A stretch of 64,000 nucleotides of DNA, from assembly GCF_038502225.1 (NCBI RefSeq), contig NC_091301.1, forward strand, positions 23,728,508 to 23,792,507. The letters are read 5' to 3'. How positions within the stretch are numbered: position 1 is the first letter of the stretch; each line of letters starts with the position of its first letter. A program made the translations under genes and the position numbers. Below, one piece after another: positions 1 to 10,800 of the stretch. A model generated the notes under the pieces. That model did no database searches and was not told the origin of the DNA. It saw nothing but the letters and a program-made list of their open reading frames with translations. The DNA comes from Cherax quadricarinatus. Its lineage: Eukaryota; Arthropoda; Malacostraca; Decapoda; Parastacidae.

Positions 1-1795
1 CACCATCACCACTACCACTTCCACCATCACCACTTCCACTACCACCATCACCACTACCACTACCACCATCACCACTACCACTTCCACCAACACTACTGCC
101 ACTTCCACCATCACCACTACCACTTCCACCAACACTACTGCCACTTCAACCATCACAACTACCACTTCCACCATCACCACTACCACTCCACCATCACCAC
201 TTCCACTACCACAATCACCACTACCACTTCCACCACTACCACTACCACCATCACCACTTCCACCATCACCACTTCCACTACCACCATCACCACTACCACT
301 TCCACTATCACCACTACCACTACCACCACACCACTTCCGCTACCACCATCACCACTACCACTACCACCACTTCCGCTACCACCATCACCACTACCACTTC
401 CACCATCACCACTAACACTACCACCACTACCACTTCCACCAACACTACTGCCACTTCCACCATCACCACTACCACTTCCACCAACACTACTGCCACTTCA
501 ACCATCACCACTACCACTTCCACCATCACCACTACCACTTCCACCATCACCACTTCCACTACCACCATCACCACTGCCACTTCCACCACTACCACTACCA
601 CCATCACCACTTCCACTACCACCATCACCACTTCCACTACCACCATCACCACTACCACTTCCACTATCACCACTACCACTACCACCATCACCACTTCCGC
701 TACCACCATCACCACTACCACTTCCATCACCACTACCACTTCCACCAACACTACTGCCACTTCCACCATCACCACTACCACCAACACTGCTGCCATTTCA
801 ACCATCACCACTACCACTTCCACCATCACTACCACTTCCACCATCACTACTGCCACTTCCACCATCACCACTACCACCAACACCACTACCACCAACACTA
901 CTGCCACTTCCACTATCACCACTTCCACTTCCACCATCACCACTACCACTTCCACCATCACTACCACTTCCACCATCACTACCACTACCACCAACACTAC
1001 TGCCACTTCCACCATCACCACTGCCACTTCCACCATCACCACTTCCACTTCCACCATCACCACTTCCACTTTCACCATCACCACTCCCACCATCACCACT
1101 ACCACTTCCACCATCACCACTTCCACCATCACCACTACCACTTCCACCATCACCACTACCACTCCCACCATCACCACTACCACTTCCACCATCACCACTT
1201 CCACCATCACCACTACCACTTCCACCATCACCACTTCCACCATCACCACTACCACTTCCACCATCACCACTTCCACCATCACCACTACCACTTCCACCAT
1301 CACCACTACCACTTCCACCATCACCACTACCACTTCCACCATCACCACTACCACTACTGACACTTCCACAATCACCACTACCACTGCTGCCACTTCCACC
1401 ATCACCACTACCACTTCCACCATCACTACCACTTCCACCATCACTACCACTACCACCAACACTACTGCCACTTCCACCATCACCACTGCCACTTCCACCA
1501 TCACCACTTCCACTTCCACCATCACCACTTCCACTTTCACCATCACCACTTCCACCATCACCACTACCACTTCCACCATCACCACTTCCACCATCACCAC
1601 TACCACTTCCACCATCACCACTACCATCACCACTACCACTACCACCATCACCACTACCACTTCCACCATCACCACTACCACTTCCACCATCACCACTACC
1701 ACTTCCACCATCACCACTACCACTACTGACACTTCCACAATCACCACTACCACTACTGCCACTTCCACCATCACCACTTCTACAGCTGCCATTTA
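1..1795. repeat. CACCAT/CACTAC/CACTTC minisatellite
   Basis: A trinucleotide-based array runs from the window edge to about 1795. It is built from CACCAT, CACTAC and CACTTC blocks in higher-order 15-30 bp units, with variants such as AACACTACTGCCACTTC recurring at irregular spacing. The minus strand has an uninterrupted 490-residue frame (320-1792) made almost only of Val, Met and Glu. That frame follows from the 3-bp period and has no domain, so I do not call a gene. The array continues left of the window. Confidence 0.9.
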
Positions 1796-2000
1796 AGCCA
1801 CCATTGGCTTACCACCACTAAACCCGCCCCTTTACCACCCCCTCACCACCGCCACTCCTCACCACTACAGCTCCTACATCGTAGCCTCACCAACACTCCC
1901 TCTCCAGCACGTTGCCAACACTAATACTCCATCATGTTCTTGCTCCATCACGACTCGTCTCATCTTGCTCAACCACTCTGTTAATATCCAATTCTCTGTT

Positions 2001-2084
<84 letters not shown>
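2001..2084. repeat. (TGTC)n then (TC)n microsatellite
   Basis: Four TGTC units (2001-2016) grade into about 35 TC units up to 2084. Ser/Leu and Arg/Glu frames on both strands here are translation artefacts of the dinucleotide. Confidence 0.95.
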
Positions 2085-2086
<2 letters not shown>

Positions 2087-2298
2087 GTTTTATTTCCTCT
2101 TCCCCGTATTTTCTCCTCTCTTGGTTCTTCCCTTCCTTCCCTTGCGTATTTCACTTCCTGTTCTGCCCAGACTCTTCCTCCTCTCCCTCCACCTTCACTT
2201 TCCATGTAAATTACAAATTTTCTAACGGGCGTTGTATCCACTGATTTGTGTTTGCGAGGGTTGATCTTCACTGTCTCCCACTTTCCCCCTTCCTCGTA

Positions 2299-2363
2299 TG
2301 TGTGTGTGTGTGTGTGTGTGTACATGTTTGTATATATATAAACATGCACATGTTTATATTTAT

Positions 2364-2446
<83 letters not shown>
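2299..2446. repeat. (TG)n and (TA)n microsatellites
   Basis: A (TG)11 tract (2299-2320), a short AT-rich spacer, then (TA)38 (2371-2446). The TA tract abuts the 3' end of the LINE-A copy that follows. Confidence 0.95.
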
Positions 2447-2449
<3 letters not shown>

Positions 2450-3046
2450 AACATAAGAAAGGAGGAACACTGCAGGAGGCCTGTTGGCCCATACTAGGCA
2501 GGTCCTTTACAATTCATCCCACTAACAAAACATTTGCCCAACCCAATTTTCAATGCCACCCAAGAAATAAGCTCTGATGTGAAAGTCCCACTCAAATTTA
2601 ACCCCTCCCACTCATGTACTTATCCAACCTAAATTTGAAACTACCCAAAGTCCCAGCCTCAATAACCCAACTAGGTAGACTGTTCCACTCATCAACTACC
2701 CTATTTCCAAACCAATACTTTCCTATGTCCTTTCTAAATCTAAACTTATCTAATTTAAATCCATTACTGCGGGTTCTCTCTTGGAGAGACATCCTCAAGA
2801 CCTTATTAATATCCCCTTTATTAATACCTATCTTCCACTTATCTTCCACTTCGATCAGGTCTCCCCTCATTCTTCGTCTAACAAGTGAATGTAACTTAAG
2901 AGGCTTCAATCTTTCTTCATAAAGAAGATTTCTAATGCTATGTATTAATTTAGTCATCCTACGCTGAATGTTTTCTAACGAATTTATGTCCTTTCTGTAA
3001 TATGGAGACCAGAACTGAGCTGCATAATCTAGGTGAGGCCTTACTA

Positions 3047-3054
<8 letters not shown>
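2447..3054 (-). mobile_element. LINE-A 3' fragment, 5'-truncated, embedded in (TA)n
   Basis: This reads on the minus strand and matches the copy at 62846-63460 almost base for base. An open frame at 2598-2957 (-) carries the C-terminal part of a CR1/Jockey-like LINE ORF2 (MTKLIHSIRNL at its start, then HSLVRRRMRGDLIE, FRKDIGKYWFGNRVV and EWNSLPSWV). The 3' end is marked by GGAGGAACACTGC followed by AGAACATAAGAA, the complement of the LINE tail. The RT core is missing. The left edge meets (TA)38 and the right edge meets (TA)39 at the shared word GATGTATA, so the fragment sits inside a TA microsatellite. It is not functional. Confidence 0.85.

Positions 3055-3130
<76 letters not shown>
3053..3130. 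repeat. (TA)n microsatellite
   Basis: About 39 TA units directly join the truncated LINE-A end and a tRNA-derived element. Confidence 0.95.
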
Positions 3131-3133
<3 letters not shown>

Positions 3134-3225
3134 AAAGATCGCAGTCAGCAGGATTCGAAACTTCTACTAAGGACGGTCAAGATTCCCAGGCAGCGCTCTA
3201 TAGAGTCCACTCGGCCACACAAATG
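3131..3225 (-). mobile_element. tRNA-Ser-derived SINE head
   Basis: On the minus strand this reads as a tRNA-Ser-like promoter. A-box TGGCCGAGTGG (within 3203-3218) fits the pol III A-box, and GTTTCGAATCC (3151-3161) is a B-box with one extra T. The 3' end ...CTGACTGCG resembles the acceptor end of tRNA-Ser. The anticodon region is degenerate, so it is not a working tRNA. Related partial copies lie at 3391-3460 (-) and 3477-3520 (+). The SINE body probably continues towards 3354, but its 5' limit is not clear. Confidence 0.6.
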
Positions 3226-3354
3226 CCACATAGACTGGGCAGCCTGGTTCCCAAGCCATGTTTCTTTCCCAGCCCGGGCACGTCAGTCAGTCTCAAGCAT
3301 GGACTCAAGCTATTACAATCTCCTCCTGTATATTCTGACATCTCAAGCGATTTT

Positions 3355-3546
3355 TATATCAGCACACCACGCAGAAACAAGCGGGTATATACAAAGAAAG
3401 ATCGCAATCAGCAGGATTCGACACTACTACTGAGAATGGTCAAGATTCTCAGGCAGCGCTCTAGCCCACTCTGCCAGTTTCGAATCCTGCTGACTGCGAT
3501 CTTTCTTTGTATATACCCGCTTGTTTCTGCGTGGTGCATTGATATA
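3355..3546. repeat. 70-bp inverted repeat made of tRNA-like SINE ends
   Basis: The left arm 3355-3424 and right arm 3477-3546 are reverse complements with only about four differences, separated by 52 bp. Each arm holds the tRNA-Ser-like 3' end followed by a shared extension (CGCAGAAACAAGCGGGTATA in the left arm). The left arm is also a direct repeat of the element at 3131. This is a foldback of SINE ends rather than a gene. Confidence 0.8.
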
Positions 3547-3548
3547 CA

Positions 3549-3550
<2 letters not shown>

Positions 3551-3622
<72 letters not shown>

Positions 3623-3660
3623 TATATATGAGAGAGAGAGTGAAAGAGAGAGAGAGAGAT
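3551..3660. repeat. (TA)n and (GA)n microsatellites
   Basis: (TA)n with two TTA interruptions (3551-3629), then an impure (GA)n tract (3630-3660). Confidence 0.95.
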
Positions 3661-5344
3661 CTTCGATTCGTGCAGAACGAAGAACTCACAACAATCACAG
3701 GATATGAAACAAGTCAGTTTTCATTGTATGTTGGTAATACGTGGGAGACGAAGGGATAAAATCATACGGCTTATCGCTTAGAGAGCAAACTGAAGCAATT
3801 ATAACCAAAGCCAGGGAAATTGACAGGTTGGATTATGAGAATTTTCAGAGCTAGATGCCAGGCCAACTCTGGAATGTACTTTTTAAAGCCCTTGCGCTCT
3901 CTTAGCTAGGAAATATTTTTTTCATGGCGTCTTTTAAAATTGTTGAGGTAAATGTAAATAGTTCATATAAACATCTAAATTACTGTGAGCGACTTGTACT
4001 CCCTGGAGTGGAGACGAGAGATCAGTCCCTCCGCCCTCCAGGTGGAGGGACTGATTACCTCAAACTACTCATCTTCCATCGTTGTTTTTTGTATTTGGTT
4101 GTAGAAGCCGCTGCCTGGCGAAACATTTCCAGAAAAAATACCCAAATGTCTCATTTATCACCAATTAAAATACACTTTATCAACATCCCTGATATATAAT
4201 TTCAAATTTTTACTAGGAGATACAAGAATTTATTACCGGAACTAATGTCGAAACAGAAACAGCTTGATTGATCAAGCGGTCTATACGTAGGACTGACCTC
4301 AGGCCAGGTTGAGACAGTAGAACTTTGGAAACCAGTCACAGGTATGTTATGAGAGAGATCGTGGGTAAGTTGTGAAGTCAGTGTTGGAAGCCAATTAACC
4401 AGCATAGGCACTCCTCTCTGCCTGTCCTAATGACATTACTTGTGACGCGGCGTGCAAAATCGTTGAGTATATGTTTTTTTTTTTTTGTTTTTTTAAGATT
4501 TGATCTTCCCCACGCTAGTAGCTAGTCAGTTCTGCTCTGGCAGATACGCCCTTTGATTTTCTTCTGCCCCTTCCCTTTCTTGCCCTTCTTCCATCGTAGT
4601 CTCTGTAACCGACGTTTAAGATAATTGTCCTGTGGAATAGCTGGGATTTGAGGTGCGTGCGTTGTGTTGTGTGAACGACTTTTGACCCAGACGATTTACA
4701 GAAATAAAGAATACAGATAAATAGTTCTCTTGTACCTTAATTAATTCAGCAACAAAGTTAGGTGTTTGAAATGACACACTCGCTGGGTAATGACCATTGT
4801 TGTGTAGAGTAATAGGCTATGAACACCGGTGTCTCCCGTTGCATGCACGATTGTGCAGAATGATTCTTTTTGTGTATAAGCTGAGTAATTTAAAGCAGTG
4901 ATTTATATTGTGCGTGCGTGCTAGGCAGACCATCACTGCTGCCTGTTCTGGAGCTCTGATATTGTGGGGCTGTTTACCAGAGGACGATCTTGTGGGTAGC
5001 TGTGGGTTGTGGTGGAGGGTGTGTTGGGGTGTGCCTAGGTGTATCGTGAGATAGTGTGCATATGAGTTGGTGTGTCGTTGGTTTGTGTCGTGTTACGTGG
5101 TACAATGTGGGGTTGTTGTGTACACTGTTACTGTGTGGTGTGCGCCGTCGCGTAGTGGAAAGTACTTGTTATATCTGTTAATGTCTGTGGTTCCGTACAT
5201 CACCCTAGCCTCTCAGTCTCAGACTGGGCCTTTTAAAATAGCAAGGAACTACAACAGAGATAATACCTGTTAGAAACATACACACATTATATTTGTGTAG
5301 ATTGAATGTGAGTATAAATGTTTACGATTTACCTGTGTAGCATA
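3661..5344. other. No gene seen; two small structured repeats
   Basis: No frame in this 1.7 kb has recognisable protein similarity. It holds the hairpin at 4021-4055 and, at 4112-4133 (+), AAGCC...GGCGAAACATTTCC, a degenerate relative of the hammerhead-like repeat at 32577. A T-rich run lies at 4472-4496. The 4840-5190 part is GT-rich and unassigned. Confidence 0.5.
4021..4055. repeat. 12-bp-arm hairpin
   Basis: ATCAGTCCCTCC (4021-4032) and its exact complement GGAGGGACTGAT (4044-4055) enclose an 11-bp loop. The same word (AATCAGTCCCTC) occurs at 32698 inside a Penelope-like repeat, so the hairpin is probably a remnant of that family rather than a terminator. Confidence 0.6.
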
Positions 5345-6285
5345 CCTCCTCTACCCACGTCATCCATCGAGGACAGAGGAACCCTCCAAGCTAACATAAA
5401 CAAAGTCTTCCAGTTGGGTACCGACAGCAACATAGTGTTCAGTGAGAACAAGTTTCAGTTACTCTGCTATGGAAAGATTGAGAAAATGAAGACTGGAACA
5501 GAGTATAAAACAAACTCGAATCTTATTATAATGTAGCGCGTAAGACTAATGTGAAAGACCTAGGAATGATTGTCAGATCTGACCTTCTTCGATCACATCA
5601 GTGTCCCAATCACAACCGCAAGGAAAATGATGGGCCTAAAACCTGGAGCCTTCTAAACAAGTTACGCCAAGCCAATGATGATACTCTTTAAGTCCCTTGT
5701 TCTCTCTAGGTTCTAGTACTGCTGCACTCTAACAGCTCTGTTCAAGGCAAGCGAAATTGCAGACCTAGAGAATGTACAAAGAACATACACTGCTCGCATA
5801 GATTCAGTTAAGCACCTAAATTACTTGGGACCTTGAAGTCTCTGTGTTCCTTGGAATGTAGGCCAGGGAGGTTCATTGCAATCTACGCCTGGAAAATTCT
5901 AGAGGGATTAGTCCCACATCTGCCCCCACAAATTGTTCCCCATGAAAGTATGAGGCTTGGCAGACGGTGCAAAATACCTCCAATGAAAAGCAAAGGTACA
6001 GTGAGTACACTAGGGAAATACTCAAAGTGTGAAGGGACCAAGACTTCCCAACGTCCTTATTTCATACATAAGAGGGATTGCCAACAGACCCTTGATTGTC
6101 TTCAAGAAAGAACTCGACCAGTTTATAAAGTCAGTGCCCATCACCCGAGCTGTGGTGCTTACGTTGGACTTGATGCAATTATCACCAACAGCCTGGTTGA
6201 TCAGGTCATCCAACTGGAGGCCTGATCTTGGACCGGGCCGCTGGGGCGTTGACCCTAGAATGACATTCCAGGTAGAATCTAGGTA
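5345..6285 (+). pseudogene. LINE-C1 ORF2 C-terminal remnant
   Basis: Conceptual translation in shifting frames follows LINE-C ORF2 from just after the RT catalytic loop to its end: a segment like EDRGTLQANINKVFQ and KFQLLCYGK (5370-5480), NVKDLG (about 5550), ECRPGRFIAIYAWKILEG (5860-5910), a GRRCKIPP block (about 5970), and the terminal Lys/Val/Gln-rich segment with YVGL and NSLVDQ (6130-6210). The tail ends in the C1 signature ATTCCAGGTA near 6270. At least three frameshifts and several stops make it inactive. The RT core and endonuclease are absent. Confidence 0.75.
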
Positions 6286-6731
6286 CACCGCAGCTCGCCT
6301 GAGGCCAGGCTCACCTGCCTGGTTGGTCAACCAGGCAGGTCATGCTAGTGGCCCACATGTCATCAAAGACATTACAACCCGGCTGCTTAAGCAGGAGGCT
6401 GTCATCTTACCGCACTTGTGTGACCTGAAGGATGTTTCCTGGGGTCAACGCTGCTGCTGCCCGGTCCCAGACGAGCCTCTTAGTGGAAAAGAATAATGCA
6501 AAGTACCAACATACTGCTACTAACAGGAGGGTAGTACCTTCTTGCATGGTTGCTGACTACCAACTTGCTAGATTAATAGTACTGGTGGTATAGTTCTAGC
6601 AAGGTGATATCCGTGTAATGCCTCAAGCATATAGGTACTCGAGGAATTACTTACTTGACTTTTTTCCTCCTTAATATGTTTAATCTTCGCCTTCCTCCTT
6701 TGAGGAAAATTTCGAGTTTTAAATAATTTAA
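6286..6731. other. Repeat scraps, no gene
   Basis: A 13-bp hairpin (6313-6325 with 6328-6340; ACCTGCCTGGTTG) built from LINE-C tail words, a second LINE-C-like tail scrap (about 6440-6475), and 6521-6575, which resembles the repeat at 43640-43690 (GTAGTACC...GGTTGCTG.CTACCAAC). No coding frame was recognised. Confidence 0.5.
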
Positions 6732-7205
6732 GACTGGGAATGCTTGAAAGCACTTGATTTGTACTCACTGGAGCGCAGGCGAGAGAGATACATCATAATC
6801 TACACGTAGAAGATCCTGGAGGGACTGGTCCCTAATCTGCACACAGAAATCACTCCCTACGAAAGCAAAAGACTTTGCAGACGATGCAACATACCCCTAG
6901 TGAAAAGTAGGGCCGTCATTAGTACACTAAGAGAGAACACAATAAGTGTCCGGGGACCAAGACTGTTCAACAGCCTCCCACAAGCCATAAGGGGAATTAC
7001 CAATAGAGCCTTGTTTGTCTTCAAGAGGGAGCTGGACAGATACCTAAAGTTGGTGCAGGATCAGCTGGGCTGTGGTTCGTACGTTGGACTACGAGCGGCC
7101 AACAGTAACAGCCTCGTTGATCAGGCCCTGATCCACCACGAGGCCTGGTCATGGACCCTGCCGCAGGGGCGTTGATCCCCGGAATACCCTCCAGGTAGAC
7201 TTGTC
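6732..7205 (+). pseudogene. LINE-C1 ORF2 C-terminus and 3' end
   Basis: The plus strand encodes the last ~150 residues of LINE-C ORF2: ERRREIHHNL-like residues, KILEGLVPNLHTEITPYES, CRRCNIP, then the open frame 6900-7175 with VRGPRLFNSLPQAIRG, FKRELDRYLK and SYVGLRAANSNSLVDQA. The C1 3' end CCGGAATACCCTCCAGGTA falls at 7180-7198. The fragment is 5'-truncated with at least one stop upstream. It is close to the copies at 20015 and 33392, so it is a fairly young fragment. Confidence 0.8.
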
Positions 7206-8498
7206 TAAGACGGGGCTGCGGGGATGAGTGATGATCTCCGGAACCATAAACAGATAGCAAATGACAACAGCGACGAAGACATTGACGAATAAGACGGCTA
7301 CAGTATCAAGCACTTGAATAGTTTTTACCTGAAGATGGCTGACAGAGTGAACTACCTGAAGATGGCTGCTTTCCCCCGCCGCCCGGTCTCGGACCGGGTG
7401 TTAACTGCCTGAAGCCGGCTACACGCAGTCCGATATACTGTGTTTTCCTTTCCTTTTTCCTTTCGAACACAAGTCTTGGCAATTTCAGATAAGCTTTGAA
7501 CTCTTTACACAAGCGGAGAAAATATTTATCCACGTTTATCTCTCTTTTTCCTCTCGTGATGCTGCGAGAATTTTTTTTAACGGGGGAGAGGGGGCGAGTG
7601 TTGGTGAGGGTGGGGGAGAGAGAAACACAATTTACCGCGTTCATTTTGGTAATGGTTGGATTTTTGTTGGCATTAATGGCAGTTATGTTAGTAATTTGGA
7701 GCAGGCCATCGCACTGCTGTCATGTTAATTAGTGCCTGGCTTGGGAATTTATACGTACGATATTATTAGTTTGTCCGATTTGTTCCTGCCCTCTAAAAAG
7801 CCTGACAATTTTCTTTATATATTTAAAAAATCCAACACTTATTTATTTCATTTCAAATAAAAAAAAGTGTTATTTGCTTTCTATTTATTTGTTTGTAGTT
7901 TATTTGACTCCATCTCCATGCCCTAGTCTCTGAACAGCCATTGTTTGACCTGGTCGGTCAGATTGTTGGCGCTGGCAGATAGCAGGAACATACGAAGTTC
8001 CTTCTCAAATGAAGTTAAGGTTTAATTTTAATGTTCTGTACCATGGAAAAAAATTATGTATAATAGACCTTTGAGTAACCATGTCAGATGATGCTACGTC
8101 CAAAGAGAATAATAGCGTTACAGGGTCTGGTCTGGGGCCGGGCCGCCAGAAAGCACTATCTTCTTTCTATTTTTTTTAATAACTGTAGGGGACTGGAGGA
8201 TATTTCTAATCAATTTTCAAGTATATTTTAACAAGGCCTTGATTTATTGGTTTCCAGTTGTGTTTATTATTCATATTAAATTTGTTGAATATAGCATCAT
8301 GATAATTTGTGTTGAACTGATGAGGTGTGTTGTGTGTACAGGTGAGAGTTTAGATTACACCGTGGTCACAGCTTGACGAGCTGGATATCATTGTTCTGTA
8401 CGGTTTATAGTAATTTGTGAATAAAGCTAAAGGGTATTTTTCATTGCAGTTCGCTGTTATTACTTGCTGACTTAGGGCGAACTTGTCACCTTTGATGT
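7206..8498. other. No gene seen
   Basis: Mostly AT-rich, apparently non-repetitive DNA. A LINE-C-like scrap (CCCGGTCTCGGACCGGGT, about 7382) and poly-T/A runs are the only structure I can name. Short frames show no family resemblance. Confidence 0.4.
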
Positions 8499-8602
8499 TT
8501 GTGTGTACTCGCCTATATTTGGTTGCAGGGGTCGAGTCACAGCTCTTGTCCATGCTTCTTCGCTGGTCGCTACTAGGTCCATTTTCTCCCGGCTCCAAGA
8601 GC
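8499..8602 (-). mobile_element. LINE-B 3' tail
   Basis: TGTACTCGCCTA...TGCAGGGGTCGAGTCACAGC is the reverse complement of the LINE-B 3' end, followed by the Gly/His-rich end of ORF2. Only about 100 bp is present. Confidence 0.7.
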
Positions 8603-8662
8603 CTTATCGTACCTGGCCCACGGCCTGGCTCCGGGAGTAGAAATACCCTCGAAACTCATCAG
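8603..8662 (+). mobile_element. LINE-C2 3' tail
   Basis: CCTGGCCCACGGCCTGGCTC followed by GGGAGTAG and CTCGAAACTCATCAGAGGTA is the C2 3' end. It joins the LINE-B tail in opposite orientation. Confidence 0.65.
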
Positions 8663-8960
8663 AGGTACTTCTTCCTAAAGCTGTGTATGGATCCTATGTG
8701 TGTGGTTGTTTTCGTTTAAAATACCTCCCACAGTCTTCCGTATTAAGTGTCAAACAGAAATCACTAAGCAAAATTATATTTAAAGCCCGGTTTATAAGAC
8801 TTGGATAAAAGGAAGAGAATAGTCTGGACCTGTCCTGGGAAAGTCAGGCACCAACTCCAAATCCAGAGTAATATGGGGGATTACATTACACGAACACTGT
8901 GTTATGAAAGATATTACTTGGGAATCCCACGTGAGACGCAGCCACAGTATTTCCCCTCTC

Positions 8961-8963
<3 letters not shown>

Positions 8964-9028
<65 letters not shown>
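8964..9028. repeat. (CT)n microsatellite
   Basis: About 32 uninterrupted CT units. The Ser/Leu frame across it is an artefact. Confidence 0.95.
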
Positions 9029-9031
<3 letters not shown>

Positions 9032-9189
9032 CCACCTTCCCCTTCTCCCGTTCCTTCAGGTTTGTTAAATATCGTCCATGATCATTGCAGCAGCAGGCAC
9101 AATGAAAAGGTACTCTTGTCACTGATGATGACAGTGATGCAGATAGTCTTGACGACGGAAACATTTTAAGCAAGCGTGTGAAGGGTTGA

Positions 9190-9420
9190 TGAGTGTGGTG
9201 GAAGTGATGATGCTCCTCCTCCTCCTCCTTGATTCGCCGGTACTGATGATGGTAGTAATGCTGCTTATATAATGGTGGTGGGAATGCTGAGGGTTAGTGT
9301 GGCTGGAGGTTAATAATGATAGTGGTGGTGGTGATGAGGGTAGTGGTGGTGGTGCTTGGTCATGATGAGGGAAGTGGTGGTAGTGTTGAATGATAGTGGT
9401 AAGGTAGTAATAACTGAGAA
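9190..9420. repeat. GGT/GAT-rich low-complexity DNA
   Basis: An irregular trinucleotide-like tract (GATGATG, GGTGGTGGT, TAGTAATG). His-rich frames on the minus strand come from the composition. Confidence 0.7.
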
Positions 9421-9700
9421 TGCTGAGGATAGTACTCCTATACTAGACACACGTTCTCTCTGAGGAAACAGTCTCATTACAACGACTTTCTTTGATGTCT
9501 TGGGTGTGGAACATGCACGAGAAACAACTTTGTCCAACGACTAGATAATGTTATTCGCTCACACTCTACTCTCCAATTCAGTGTTCATTATTCATGTATA
9601 CTCTTCGATGTCCACTTCGATCAGACGAAAGTTCCTAGAGGACCAACAACACTATATAAGATCAGATGGATAGTATATATATATATATATATATATATAT

Positions 9701-10083
9701 CGTCATATAGGTAAAACTTGCGATTTTGGCTTAAATAGCAACGTTCTTTATGCCATATAAGGCAAGCGAAAATTTGTGTATGCAATAATTTCGCAAAAAA
9801 AATAATTCTGAACATATCGAAAAACATATATTTCATTGTGTTTATCATTAAATTATTGTAAACTTATTTAAAATATATTTAGTTAGATTAGGCTAAATTA
9901 AATTGCGCTTATTATAATAAGGTTAGGTAAGTTTTCTAAGATTCTTTTGGTACAAAATTATTAATTTTTACATTAACATAAACGAAAAAAATTATATATC
10001 TTTAAACGTATAAGAGAAAAATTTAGAAAGGACTTAATTTTAAAATGAGTTCTTGCTAAATGGCCAGTTTTACCTATTCGGCT
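9701..10083 (+). mobile_element. AT-rich MITE flanked by (TA)n, copy 1
   Basis: A 383-bp element whose ends are inverted: ATAGGTAAAACT near 9707 and AGTTTTACCTAT near 10067. It lies between (TA)n (9675-9700) and (TA)n (10084-10186) and has no coding capacity. A second copy in inverse orientation is at 10348-10722. Terminal inverted repeats, no ORF and TA on both sides fit a non-autonomous DNA transposon with TA target preference; I recognise the sequence as a widespread decapod repeat. The transposase family is unknown to me. Confidence 0.75.
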
Positions 10084-10089
10084 ATATAT

Positions 10090-10175
<86 letters not shown>

Positions 10176-10186
10176 TATATATATAT
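10084..10186. repeat. (TA)n microsatellite
   Basis: Imperfect TA array between MITE copy 1 and the LINE-D tail. Confidence 0.95.
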
Positions 10187-10327
10187 TTTATTTTATTATC
10201 ACACTGGCCGTTTCCCACCAAGGCAGGGTGGCCCGAAAAAGAAAAACTTTCACCATCATTCACTCCATCACTGTCTTGCCAGAAGGGTGCTCTACACTAC
10301 AGTTTTTAAACTGCAACATTAACATTA
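10187..10327 (-). mobile_element. LINE-D (RTE-like) 3' tail
   Basis: The minus strand matches the 3' end of the LINE-D element at 19140-19285, including the TTGCAGTTTAAAAACTGTAG block, CACCCTTCTGGCAAGACAG, and the AATAAAATAAA tail. Only 140 bp is present, wedged between two (TA)n tracts. Confidence 0.85.
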
Positions 10328-10347
10328 TATATATATATATATATATG

Positions 10348-10719
10348 TCATGCCGTATAGGTAAAACTGGTCAGTTAGCAAGACCTCATTTAAAATTAAG
10401 TTCTTTCTAAAATTTTCTCTTATACGTATAAAGATATATTTTTTTTCATTTATGTTAATGTAAAAATTAATAATTTTGTACCAGAAGAATCTTAGAAAAC
10501 TTACCTAACCTTATAACGAGCGCAATTTAATTTAGCTTAAACCATCTATCCAGCTAAAAATATTTTAGATAAGTTTTCAGTAATTAAAAATAAACAAAAA
10601 CAGCGAAATATAATTATTTTCGTTAGGTTCAGAATGATTTTTGCGAAATTATTGCATACATATATTTTCATTTGCCTTATACGGCAAGAAGAGCGTTACA
10701 AGTGTTTCCTATTCGGCAC

Positions 10720-10722
<3 letters not shown>
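10348..10722 (-). mobile_element. AT-rich MITE, copy 2 (inverse of copy 1)
   Basis: The reverse complement of 9701-10083 with about 80-85% identity by eye. It begins GCCGTATAGGTAAAACTGG and ends CCTATTCGGCACGAC. Together with copy 1 it makes a ~380-bp-arm inverted repeat with a 264-bp centre. Its right end runs into (CA)n. Confidence 0.75.

Positions 10723-10799
<77 letters not shown>
10719..10799. repeat. (AC)n microsatellite
   Basis: Forty AC units join the MITE to a 5'-truncated LINE-B copy. Confidence 0.95.

Positions 10800-10800
<1 letters not shown>

Noticed and set aside
320..1792. 490-residue Val/Met/Glu frame on the minus strand
   Set aside because: A direct consequence of the 3-bp periodic array; no start context, domain or varied composition.
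2083..2577. Tyr/Ile-rich frames across (TA)n, and similar ones at 10060, 24331, 26636, 43104
   Set aside because: Translations of TA dinucleotides with no flanking coding sequence.
3141..3225. tRNA-Ser gene on the minus strand
   Set aside because: Extra T in the B-box and a degenerate anticodon arm; multiple partial copies nearby fit a SINE.
4021..4055. Rho-independent terminator
   Set aside because: Eukaryotic context and a matching word in a Penelope-like repeat; no gene ends here.
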